This document shows positions 36,305 through 47,000 of a stretch of DNA of 64,000 bases, one piece after another. The stretch is from Coriaria nepalensis (taxonomy: Eukaryota > Streptophyta > Magnoliopsida > Cucurbitales > Coriariaceae), in contig CP114482.1 in NCBI GenBank assembly GCA_027186245.1, positions 19,797,209-19,861,208 on the forward strand, written 5' to 3'. Under the pieces are notes generated by a model. That model saw only the letters and a program-made list of their open reading frames with translations. It had not been told where the DNA came from and searched no databases. The position numbers and the translations under genes were made by a program. Position 1 is the first letter of the stretch. The number at the start of each line of letters is the position of its first letter.

Positions 36305-37281
36305 TGCATTGTTGCCTTCAATAGATCAACTGCAAGTTATGCACGAAAGTCATGTTTAAAGGCCGAATTTCGTTCGAAGTGATTTAGATTGATTTACTGA
36401 CTAAAAGAGACGCAAAATATGACTTTAAGGCTAAAAAAATGCATAGTTCCCATCAATAGATAAATTGCAAATTATGCATGAAAGTCGTGTTTTAAATACA
36501 AAAATAGAATTGGTTCGACGTGCCTTCAAACAATTTAATGATTGAGAAGACTGAGTGATATGCTTTTTAATGGTAAAATAATGCATTGTTGTCTTCAATA
36601 GTTTAATTACAAGTTACGTAAGAAAATAGTGTATGAAGGGCAAAAATAGAATTTGTTCGAATTAATTTAGAATGATTTAATGACTAGAAGAGACTCAATG
36701 ACATGACTTTAAGGCTAATCAAATGCATTGTTGCCTTCAATAGATCAACTGCAAGTTACGCACGAAAGTCATATTTAAAGGCCGAATTTCGTTCGAAGTG
36801 TTTTAGAATGATTTACTAACTAAAAGAGATGCAAAAATATTACTTTAAGGCTGGAAAAAATGCATAGTTCCCATCAATAGATAAATTGCAAATTATCCAT
36901 GAGAGTCGCGTTCTAAATGCAAAAAGAGAATTGGTTTGAAGTGCCTTCAAACAATTTAATGATGGAAAAAACTGAGCGATATGCTTTTTAATGGTAAAAT
37001 AATGCATTGTTGTCTTCAATAGATTAATTACAAGTTACGTAAGAAAATAGTGTATGAAGGGCAAAAATAGAATTTGTTCGAATTAATTTAGAATGATTTA
37101 ATGACTAGAAGAGACTCCATAACATGACTTTAAGGCTAATCAAATGCATTGTTGCCTTCAATAGATCAACTGCAAGTTACGCACGAAAGTCATATTTAAA
37201 GGCCGAATTTCGTTCGAAGTGTTTTAGAATGATTTACTAACTAAAAGAGATGCAAAAATATTACTTTAAGGCTGGAAAAAA
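36305..37281 (+). repeat. Tandem duplication of about one unit with GGCTGGAAAAAATGC
   Basis: The units at 36724 and 37145 share GCACGAAAGTCATATTTAAAG, GTGTTTTAGAATG, GATTTACTAAC, ATATTACTTTAAGG and the two-base-longer GGCTGGAAAAAATGC junction. The C monomers before them share TACGTAAGAAAATAGTGTA. The offset is 421 bp. After this A, the B monomers differ (P type in the first, S-like in the second), so the duplication ends near 37281. Confidence 0.8.
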
Positions 37282-38824
37282 TGCATAGTTGCCCTCAATA
37301 GATCAATTGCAAGTTATGCATGAAAGTCGCTTTTTATATGCAAAAAGAGAATTGGTTCGAAGTGCCTCCAAACAATTTAGTGATTGAAAAGACTGAGTGA
37401 TATGCTTTTTAATGCTAAAATAATGCATTGTTGTCTTCAATAGATTAATTACAAGTTATGTAAGAAAATAATGTTCGAAGGGCAAAAATAGAATTCGTTC
37501 GAATTAATTTAGAATCATTTAATGACTAGAAGAGACTCAGTGACATGATTTCAAGGCTAAACAAATGCATTGTTGCCTTCAATAGATCAACTGCAAGTTA
37601 TGCACGAAAGTCATGTTTAAAGGCCGAATTTCGTTCGAAGTGATTTAGATTGATTTACTGACTAAAAGAGACGCAAAAATATGACTTTAAGGCTAGAAAA
37701 ATGCATAGTTCCCTTCAATAGATAAATTGCAAATTATCCATGAAAGTCGCGTTCTAAATGCAAAAAGAGAATTGGTTCGAAGTGCCTTCAAACAATTTAA
37801 TGATGGAAAAAACTGAGTGATATGCTTTTTAATGGTAAAATAATGCATTGTTGTCTTCAATAGATTAATTCCAAGTTACGTAAGAAAATAATGTATGAAG
37901 GGCAAAAATAGAATTCGTTCGAATTAATTTAGAATGATTTAATGACTAGAAGAGACTCAATGACATGACTTCAAGGCTAAACAAATGCATTGTTGCCTTC
38001 AATAGATCAACTGCAAGTTATGCACGAAAGTCATGTCTAAAGGCCGAATTTCGTTCGAAGTGATTTAGAATGATTTGCTGACTAAAAGAGACGCAAAAAT
38101 ATGACTTTAAGGCTAAAAAATGCATAGTTGCCATCAATAGATTAATTGCAAGTTATGCATGAAAGTCGCTTTTTAAATGCAAAAAGAGAATTGGTTTGCA
38201 GCGCCTCCAAACAATTTAATAATTGAAAAGACTGAGTGATATGCTTTTTAACGCTAAAATAATGCATTGTTGTCTTTAGAAGATTGATTGCAAGTTATGT
38301 AAGAAAATAATGTTTGGGGGCCAAAAATAGAATTTGTTCGAATTAATTTAAAATGATTTAATGACTAGATGAGACTCAGTGACATGACTTCAAGGCTAAA
38401 CAAATGCATTGTTGCCTTCAGTATATCAACTGCAAGTTGTGCACGAAAGTCATGTTTAAAGGCCGATTTTCGTTCGAACTGATTTAGAATGATTTATTGA
38501 CTAAAAGAGACGCAAAAATATGACTTTAAGGCTAAAAAAATGAATAGTTGCCATCAATAGAGAAATTGCAAATTATCCATGAAAGTCGCGTTCTAAATGC
38601 AAAAAGAGAAATGGTTCGAAGTGCCTTCAAACAATTTAATGATGGAAAAAACTGAGCGATATGCTTTTTAATGGTAAAATAATGCATTGTTGTCTTCAAT
38701 AGATTAATTACAAGTTACGTAAGAAAATAGTGTATGAAGGGCAAAAATAGAATTTGTTCGAATTAATTTAGAATGATTTAATGACTAGAAGAGACTCAAT
38801 GACATGACTTCAAGGTTAAACAAA

Positions 38825-40922
38825 TGCATTGTTGCCTTCAATCGATCAACTGCAAGTTATGCACGAAAGTCACGTCTAAAGGCCGAATTTCGTTCGAAGT
38901 GATTTAGAATGATTTGCTGACTAAAAGAGACGCAAAAATATGACTTTAAGGCTAAAAAATGCATAGTTGCCATCAATAGATCAATTGCAAGTTATGCATG
39001 AAAGTCGCTTTTTAAATGCAAAAAGAGAATTGGTTTGCAGCACCTTCAAACAATTTAATGATTGAAAAGACTGAGTGATATGCTTTTTAACGCTAAAATA
39101 ATGCATTGTTGTCCTTAGAAGATTAATTGCAAGTTATGTAAGAAAATAATGTTTGAAGGGCAAAAATAGAATTCGTTTGAATTAATTTAGAATGATTTAA
39201 TGACTAGAAGAGACTCAATGACATGACTTAAACGCTAAACAAATGCATTGTTGCCTTCAATAGATCAACTGCAACTTGTGCACGAAAGTCATGTTTAAAG
39301 GCCGAATTTCGTTCGAAGTGATTTAGAATGATTTATTGACTAAAAGAGACGCAAAAATATGACTTTAAGGCTAAAAAATGCATAGTTGTCATCATTAGAT
39401 CAATTGCAAGTTATGCATGAATGTCGCTTTTTAAATGCAAAAAGAGAATTGGTTCGAAGTGCCTCCAAACAATTTAGTGATTGAAAAGACTGAGTGATAT
39501 GCTTTTTAATGCTAAAATAATGCATTGTTGTCTTCAATAGATTAATTACAAGTTATGTAAGAAAATAATGTTCGAAGGGCAAAAATAGAATTCGTTCGAA
39601 TTAATTTAGAATCATTTAATGACTAGAAGAGACTCAGTGACATGATTTCAAGGCTAAACAAATGCATTGTTGCCTTCAATAGATCAACTGCAAGTTATGC
39701 ACGAAAGTCATGTTTAAAGGCCGAATTTCGTTCGAAGTGATTTAGATTGATTTACTGACTAAAAGAGACGCAAAAATATGAATTTAAGGCTAAAAAAATG
39801 CATAGTTCCCATCAATAGATAAATTGCAAATTATGCATGAAAGTCGTGTTTTAAATACAAAAATAGAATTGGTTCGACGTGCCTTCAAACAATTTAATGA
39901 TTGAGAAGACTGAGTGATATGCTTTTTAATGCTAAAATAATGCATTGTTGTCTTCAATAGATTAATTACAAGTTATGTAAGAAAATAATGTTCGAAGGGC
40001 AAAAATAAAATTCGTTCGAATTAATTTAGAATCATTTAATGACTAGAAGAGACTCAGTGACATGATTTCAAGGCTAAACAAATGCATTGTTGCCTTCAAT
40101 AGATCAACTGCAAGTTATGCACGAAAGTCATGTTTAAAGGCCGAATTTCGTTCGAAGTGATTTAGATTGATTTACTGACTAAAAGAGACGCAAAAATATG
40201 AATTTAAGGCTAAAAAAATGCATAGTTCCCATCAATAGATAAATTGCAAATTATGCATGAAAGTCGTGTTTTAAATACAAAAATAGAATTGGTTCGACGT
40301 GCCTTCAAACAATTTAATGATTGAGAAGACTGAGTGATATGCTTTTTAATGCTAAAATAATGCATTGTTGTCTTCAATAGATTAATTACAAGTTATGTAA
40401 GAAAATAATGTCTGAAGGGCAAAAATAGAATTCGTTCGAATTAATTTAGAATGATTTAATGACTAGAAGAGACTCAGTGACATGATTTCAAGGCTAAACA
40501 AATGCATTGTTGTCTTCAATAGATCAACTGCAAGTTATGCACGAAAGTCATGTTTAAAGGCCGAATTTCGTTCGAAGTGATTTAGAATGATTTATTGACT
40601 AAAAGAGACGCAAAAATATGACTTTAAGGCTAAAAGAATGCATAGTTGCCATCAATAGATCAATTGCAAGTTATACATGAAAGTCGCTTTTTAAATGCAA
40701 AAAGAGAACTGGTTCGAAGTGCCTCCAAACAATTTAGTGATTGAAAAGACTGAGTGATATGCTTTTTAATGCTAAAATAATGCATTGTTGTCTTCAATAG
40801 ATTAATTACAAGTTCTGTAAGAAAATAATGTTCGAAGGGCAAAAATAGAATTCGTTCGAATTAATTTAGAATCATTTAATGACTAGAAGAGACTCAGTGA
40901 CATGATTTCAAGGCTAAACAAA
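38825..40922 (+). repeat. Multi-unit block, copy 1 (copy 2 at 44696-46372)
   Basis: In both copies a Q-like unit is followed by an A with ACTTAAACGCTAAAC before its start and GCAACTTGTGCACG, a B with GTTGTCATCATTAGATC, a T unit and an S unit. The offset is 5871 bp for the first two units and 5451 bp for the last (40503 against 45954). The difference of 420 bp equals the extra T unit in copy 1. Confidence 0.84.
39663..40502 (+). repeat. Tandem doubling of a T-type unit
   Basis: Bases 39663-40082 and 40083-40502 are 420 bp apart and look identical by eye from A through B into C. They differ near the middle of C (GTTCGAAGGGCAAAAATAAA against GTCTGAAGGGCAAAAATAG). At the second site of the same block (45115-46372) only one T unit is present. 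The doubling therefore took place in this copy, or was lost in the other. Confidence 0.85.
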
Positions 40923-42599
40923 TGCATTGTTGCCTTCAATAGATCAACTGCAAGTTATGCACGAAAGTCATGTTTAAAGGCCGAATTTCGTTCGAAGTGA
41001 TTTAGATTGATTTACTGACTAAAAGAGACGCAAAATTATGAATTTAAGGCTAAAAAAATGCATAGTTCCCATCAATAGATAAATTGCAAATTATCCATGA
41101 AAGTCGCGTTCTAAATGCAAAAAGAGAATTGGTTCGAAGTGCCTTCAAACAATTTAATGATGGAAAAAACTGATCGATATGCTTTTTAATGGTAAAATAA
41201 TGCATTGTTGTCTTCAATAGATTAATTACAAGTTATGTAAGAAAATAATGTCTGAAGGGCAAAAATAGAATTCGTTCGAATTAATTTAGAATGATTTAAT
41301 GACTAGAAGAGACTCAGTGACATGATTTCAAGGCTAAACAAATGCATTGTTGTCTTCAATAGATCAACTGCAAGTTATGCACGAAAGTCATATTTAAAGG
41401 CCGAATTTCGTTCGAAGTGATTTAGAATGATTTATTGACTAAAAGAGACGCAAAAATATGACTTTAAGGCTAAAAAATGCATAGTTGCCATCAATAGATC
41501 AATTGCAAGTTATGCATGAAAGTCGCTTTTTAAATGCAAAAAGAGAACTGGTTCGAAGTGCCTCCAAACAATTTAGTGATTGAAAAGACTGAGTGATATG
41601 CTTTTTAACGCTAAAATAATGCATTGTTGTCCTTAGAAGATTAATTGCAAGTTATGTAAGAAAATAATGTTTGGAGGGCAAAAATAGAATTTGTCCGAAT
41701 TAATTTAAAATGATTTAATGACTAGATGAGACTCAGTGACATGACTTCAAGGCTAAACAAATGCATTGTTGCCTTCAATAGATCAACTGCAAGTTGTGCA
41801 CGAAAGTCATCTTTAAAGGCCGAATTTCGTTCGAACTGATTTAGAATGATTTATTGACTAAAAGAGACCCAAAAATATGACTTTAAGGCTAAAAAATGCA
41901 TAGTTGCCATCAATAGATCAATTGCAAGTTATGCATGAAATTCGCTTTTTAAATGCAAAAAGAGAATTGGTTCGATGTGCCTTCAAATAATCTAATGATT
42001 GAAAAGACTGAGTGATATGCTTTTTAATGCTAAAATAATGCATTGTTGTCTTCAATAGATTAATTACAAGTTACGTAAGAAAATAATGTATGAAGGGCAA
42101 AAATAGAATTCGTTCGAATTAATTTAGAATGATTTAATGACTAGAAGAGACTCAATGACATGACTTCAAGGCTAAACAAATGCATTGTTGCCTTCAATAG
42201 ATCAACTCCAAGTTATGCACGAAAGTCATGTCTAAAGGCCGAATTTCGTTCGAAGTGATTTAGAATGACTTGCTGTCTAAAAGAGACGCAAAAATATGAC
42301 TTTAAGGCTAAAAAATGCATAGTTGCCATCAATAGATCAATTGCAAGTTATGCATGAAAGTCGCTTTTTAAATGCAAAAAGAAAATTGGTTTGCAGCGCC
42401 TTCAAACAATTTAATGATTGAAAAGACTGAGTGATATGCTTTTTAACGCTAAAATAATGCATTGTTGTCCTTAGAAGATTAATTGCAAGTTATGTAAGAA
42501 AATAATGTTTGGAGGGCAAAAATAGAATTTGTCCGAATTAATTTAAAATGATTTAATGACTAGATGAGACTCAGTGACATGACTTCAAGGCTAAACAAA

Positions 42600-43018
42600 T
42601 GCATTGTTGCCTTCAATAGATCAACTGCAAGTTGTGCACGAAAGTCATCTTTAAAGGCCGAATTTCGTTCGAACTGATTTAGAATGATTTATTGACTAAA
42701 AGAGACCCAAAAATATGACTTTAAGGCCAAAAAATGCATAGTTGCCATCAATAGATCAATTGCAAGTTCTGCATGAAATTCGCTTTTTAAATGCAAAAAG
42801 AGAATTGGTTCGATGTGCCTTCAAATAATCTAATGATTGAAAAGACTGAGTGATATGCTTTTTAATGCTAAAATAATGCATTGTTGTCTTCAATAAATTA
42901 ATTACAAGTTATGTAAGAAAATAATGTTTGAAGGGCAAAAATAGAATTCGTTCGAATTAATTTAGAATGATTTAATGACAAGAAGAGACTCAGTGACATG
43001 ATTTCAAGGCTAAACAAA
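42600..43018 (+). repeat. Right-domain HOR subtype R
   Basis: A has GCAAGTTGTGCACGAAAG, GTCATCTTTAAAGG and GTTCGAACTGATTTAG, with AGAGACCC before the A-rich tail. B has GAAATTCGCTTTTTAAATGC, TTCGATGTGCC and AAATAATCTAATG. C has CAATAAATTAATTAC. The closest copy is the unit at 47632. Confidence 0.82.
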
Positions 43019-43437
43019 TGCATTGTTGTCTTCAATAGATCAACTGCAAGTTATGCACGAAAGTCATGTTTAAAGGCCGAATTTCGTTCGGAGTGATTTA
43101 GAATGATTTATTGACAAAACGAGACGCAAAAATATGACTTTAAGGCTAAAAAATGCATAGTTGCCATCAACAGATCAATTGCAAGTTATGCATGAAAGTC
43201 GCTTTTTAAATGCAAAAAGAGAACTGGTTCGAAGTGCCTCCAAACAATTTAGTGATTGAAAAGACTGAGTGATATGCTTTTTAATGCTAAAATAATGCAT
43301 TGTTGTCTTCAATAGATTAATTACAAGTTATGTAAGAAAATAATGTTTGAAGGGCAAAAATAGAATTCGTTCGAATTAATTTCGAATTATTTAATGACTA
43401 GAAGAGACTCAGTGACATGATTTCAAGGCTAAACAAA
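43019..43437 (+). repeat. Right-domain HOR subtype S
   Basis: B has GAGAACTGGTTCGAAG and CCTCCAAACAATTTAGTG. In this copy A carries rare changes (CGTTCGGAGTG, GACAAAACGAGACG) and B has ATCAACAGATC. The same rare changes are present in the unit at 48051, so the two share a recent ancestor. Other S-type B monomers lie in the units at 40503, 41343, 45954 and 59811. Confidence 0.82.
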
Positions 43438-43857
43438 TGCATTGCTGTCTTCAATAGATCAACTGCAAGTTATGCACGAAAGTCATGTTTAAAGGCCGAA
43501 TTTCGTTCGAAGTGATTTAGATTGATTTACTGACTAAAAGAGACGCAAAAATATGACTTTAAGGCTAAAAAAATACATAGTTGCCATCAATAGATAAATT
43601 GCAAATTATCCATGAAAGTCGCGTTCTAAATGCAAAAAGAGAATTGGTTCGAAGTGCCTTCAAACAATTTAATGATGGAAAAAACTGAGCGATATGCTTT
43701 TTAATGGTAAAATAATGCATTGTTGTCTTCAATAGATTAATTACAAGTTACGTAAGAAAATAATGTATGAAGGGCAAAAATAGAATTCGTTTGAATTAAT
43801 TTAGAATGATTTAATGACTAGAAGAGACTCAATGACATGACTTCAAGGCTAAACAAA
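43438..43857 (+). repeat. Right-domain HOR subtype P
   Basis: The B position reads GATAAATTGCAAATTATCC, then GTCGCGTTCTAAATGC, GATGGAAAAAACTGAGCG and AATGGTAAAATAA. The C position has the TACGTAAGAAAATAATGTA form. The diagnostic changes in B and C occur together, so the unit has been copied as a whole. Similar P-type units start at 36724, 37566, 38405, 46793, 49309, 51823, 57715 and 60230. P is very often followed by Q. Confidence 0.85.
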
Positions 43858-44276
43858 TGCATTGTTGCCTTCAATAGATCAACTCCAAGTTATGCACGAA
43901 AGTCATGTCTAAAGGCCGAATTTCGTTCGAAGTGATTTAGAATGATTTGCTGACTAAAAGAGACGCAAAAATATGACTTTAAGGCTAAAAAATGCATAGT
44001 TGCCATCAATAGATCAATTGCAAGTTATGCATGAAAGTCGCTTTTTAAATGCAAAAAGAAAATTGGTTTGCAGCGCCTTCAAACAATTTAATGATTGAAA
44101 AGACTGAGTGATATGCTTTTTAACGCTAATATAATGCATTGTTGTCCTTAGAAGATTAATTGCAAGTTATGTAAGAAAATAATGTTTGGAGGGCAAAAAT
44201 AGAATTTGTCCGAATTAATTTAAAATGATTTAATGACTAGATGAGACTCAGTGACATGACTTCAAGGCTAAACAAA
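43858..44276 (+). repeat. Right-domain HOR subtype Q
   Basis: A has GTCATGTCTAAAGG and GATTTGCTGAC. B has GTCGCTTTTTAAATGC and TTGGTTTGCAGCGCC. C has GTCCTTAGAAGATTAATTGC, TTTGGAGGGCAAAAATAG and GAATTTGTCCGAATTAATTT, ending with GACTAGATGAGACTC. The GAATTC site and the left arm of the dyad are lost (GAATTTGTCCG). The Q type of C is one of the most frequent in the right domain, for example at 42181, 47213, 49729, 51404, 58135 and 60650. Confidence 0.85.
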
Positions 44277-44695
44277 TGCATTGTTGCCTTCAATAGATCA
44301 ACTGCAAGTTGTGCACGAAAGTCATCTTTAAAGGCCGAATTTCGTTCGAACTGATTTAGAATGCTTTATTGACTAAAAGAGACCCAAAAATATGACTTTA
44401 AGGCTAAAAAATGCATAGTTGCCATTAATAGATCAATTCCAAGTTATGCATGAAAGTCGCTTTTTAAATGCAAAAAGAGAATTGGTTCGAAGTGCCTTCA
44501 AACAATTTAATGATTGAAAATACTGAGTGATATGCTTTTTAATGCTAAAATAATGCTTTGTTGTCTTCAATAGATTAATTACAAAGTATGTAAGAAAATA
44601 ATGTTTGAAGGGCAAAAATAGAATTCGTTCGAATTAATTTAGAATGATTTAATGACTAGAATAGACTTAGTGACATGACTTCAAGGCTAAACAAA
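44277..44695 (+). repeat. Right-domain HOR subtype U
   Basis: B has TTCGAAGTGCCTTCAAAC and GATTGAAAATACTGAG, and C has ATTACAAAGTATG. Related units start at 48470, 54489, 56878, 59392 and 63039. In several of them the minus strand of B plus the start of C happens to lack stop codons for 60 codons (44433-44615 here). This follows from the subtype's base changes and is not evidence for a gene. Confidence 0.78.
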
Positions 44696-46372
44696 TGCAT
44701 TGTTGCCTTCAATAGATCAACTGCAAGTTATGCACGAAAGTCATGTTTAAAGGCCGAATTTCGTTCGAAGTGATTTACAATGATTTACTGACTAAAAGAG
44801 ACGCAAAAATATGACTCTAAGGCTAAAAAATGCATAGTTGCCATCAATAGATCAATTGCAAGTTATGCATGAAAGTCGCTTTTGAAATGCAAAAAGAGAA
44901 TTGGTTTGCAGCACCTTCAAACAATTTAATGATTGAAAAGACTGAGTGATATGCTTTTTAACGCTAAAATAATGCATTGTTGTCCTTAGAAGATTAATTG
45001 CAAGTTATGTAAGAAAATAATGTTTGAAGGGCAAAAATAGAATTCGTTTGAATTAATTTAGAATGATTTAATGACTAGAAGAGACTCAATGACATGACTT
45101 AAACGCTAAACAAATGCATTGTTGCCTTCAATAGATCAACTGCAACTTGTGCACGAAAGTCATGTTTAAAGCCCGAATTTCGTTCGAAGTGATTTAGAAT
45201 GATTTATTGACTAAAAGAGATGCAAAAATATGACTTTAAGGCAAAAAAATGCATAGTTGTCATCATTAGATCAATTGCAAGTTATGCATGAAAGTCGCTT
45301 TTTAAATGCAAAAAGAGAATTGGTTCGAAGTGCCTCCAAACAATTTAGTGATTGAAAAGACTGAGTGATATGCTTTTTAATGCTAAAATAATGCATTGTT
45401 GTCTTCAATAGATTAATTACAAGTTATGTAAGAAAATAATGTTCGAAGGGCAAAAATAAAATTCGTTCGAATTAATTTAGAATCATTTAATGACTAGAAG
45501 AGACTCAGTGACATGATTTCAAGGCTAAACAAATGCATTGTTGCCTTCAATAGATCAACTGCAAGTTATGCACGAAAGTCATGTTTAAAGGCCGAATTTC
45601 GTTCGAAGTGATTTAGATTGATTTACTGACTAAAAGAGACGCAAAAATATGAATTTAAGGCTAAAAAAATGCATAGTTCCCATCAATAGATAAATTGCAA
45701 ATTATGCATGAAAGTCGTGTTTTAAATACAAAAATAGAATTGGTTCGACGTGCCTTCAAACAATTTAATGATTGAGAAGACTGAGTGATATGCTTTTTAA
45801 TGCTAAAATAATGCATTGTTGTCTTCAATAGATTAATTACAAGTTATGTAAGAAAATAATGTCTGAAGGGCAAAAATAGAATTCGTTCGAATTAATTTAG
45901 AATGATTTAATGACTAGAAGAGACTCAGTGACATGATTTCAAGGCTAAACAAATGCATTGTTGTCTTCAATAGATCAACTGCAAGTTATGCACGAAAGTC
46001 ATGTTTAAAGGCCGAATTTCGTTCGAAGTGATTTAGAATGATTTATTGACTAAAAGAGACGCAAAAATATGACTTTAAGGCTAAAAAATGCATAGTTGAC
46101 ATCAATAGATCAATTGCAAGTTATGCATGAAAGTCGCTTTTTAAATGCAAAAAGAGAACTGGTTCGAAGTGCCTCCAAACAATTTAGTGATTGAAAAGAC
46201 TGAGTGATATGCTTTTTAATGCTCAAATAATGCATTGTTGTCTTCAATAGATTAATTACAAGTTATGTAAGAAAATAATGTTTGAAGGGCAAAAATAGAA
46301 TTCGTTCGAATTAATTTCGAATTATTTAATGACTAGAAGAGACTCAGTGACATGATTTCAAGGCTAAACAAA
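44696..46372 (+). repeat. Multi-unit block, copy 2 of 38825-40922
   Basis: It has the same order of diagnostic variants as copy 1, with one T unit instead of two. The C at its second unit has AAAATAAAATTCG, which in copy 1 is found in the first T unit. This places the unit gain or loss between those two C monomers. Confidence 0.82.
45534..45953 (+). repeat. Right-domain HOR subtype T
   Basis: A has GATTTAGATTGATTTACTG. B has TAGTTCCCATCAATAG, GTCGTGTTTTAAATAC, AAAAATAGAATTGG and TTCGACGTGCC. C ends with GTCTGAAGGGC. Its closest copy is the unit at 40083, with further copies at 39663 and 36305. The GTGTTTTAAATAC segment resembles B' and the B of units 26545 and 27385, so T may preserve a link between the two domains. 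Confidence 0.8.
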
Positions 46373-47000
46373 TGCATTGTTGTCTTGAATAGATCAACTG
46401 CAAGTTATGCACGAAAGTCATGTTTAAAGGCCGAATTTCGTTCGAAGTGATTTAGATTGATTTACTGACTAAAAGAGACGCAAAAATATGACTTTAAGGT
46501 TAAAAAAATACATAGTTGCCATCAATAGATAAATTGCAAATTATCCATGAAAGTCGCGTTCTAAATGCAAAAAGAGAATTGGTTCGAAGTGCCTCCAAAC
46601 AATTTAGTGATTGAAAAGACTGAGTGATATGCTTTTTAATGCTAAAATAATGCATTGTTGTCTTCAATAGATTAATTACAAGTTATGTAAGAAAATAATG
46701 TTTGAAGGGCAAAAATAGAATTCGTTCGAATTAATTTCGAATTATTTAATGACTAGAAGAGACTCAGTGACATGATTTCAAGGCTAAACAAATGCATTGT
46801 TGTCTTGAATAGATCAACTGCGAGTTATGCACGAAAGTCATGTTTAAAGGCCGAATTTCGTTCGAAGTGATTTAGATTGATTTACTGACTAAAAGAGACG
46901 CAAAAATATGACTTTAAGGCTAAAAAAATACATAGTTGCCATCAATAGATAAATTGCAAATTATCCATGAAAGTCGCGTTCTAAATGCAAAAAGAGAATT
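46160..47000 (+). repeat. Tandem duplication ending in a mosaic P/S monomer B
   Basis: The sequence from the back half of the S-type B near 46160, through C and A, into the front half of the P-type B near 46580, is repeated 420 bp downstream. At the join, the B monomer in the 46373 unit is P at its front (AAATTATCCATGAAAGTC) and S at its back (CCTCCAAACAATTTAGTG). The mosaic monomer marks the duplication breakpoint, which falls in GAATTGGTTCGAAGTGCC, common to both parents. Confidence 0.84.

Larger units (their letters stand above)
42181..43437 (+). repeat. Q-R-S block, copy 1 (copy 2 at 47213-48469)
   Basis: The three units at 42181, 42600 and 43019 match those at 47213, 47632 and 48051 at an offset of 5032 bp, 12 HOR units. 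Shared rare markers are GATCAACTCCAAG, TGCTGTCTAAAAG, AGAAAATTGGTTTGC, AGAGACCC, CAATAAATTAATTAC, CGTTCGGAGTG and ATCAACAGATC. Only scattered single-base differences are visible. Confidence 0.86.
43438..44276 (+). repeat. P-Q pair duplicated at 46793-47631
   Basis: The P and Q units here recur 3355 bp downstream with AAATACATAGTTGCC, GATCAACTCCAAG, AGAAAATTGGTTTGC and GCTAATATAATGC all shared. GCTAATATAATGC is otherwise rare. With the Q-R-S block this shows overlapping duplications of different length and spacing in the 42-48.5 kb stretch. Confidence 0.82.

Noticed and set aside
44433..44615. 60-codon minus-strand open frame, one of a recurring set
   Set aside because: It is open only because subtype U lost stop codons antisense to B and C. 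The frame follows the satellite subtype, not an independent gene, and it has no recognisable domain.
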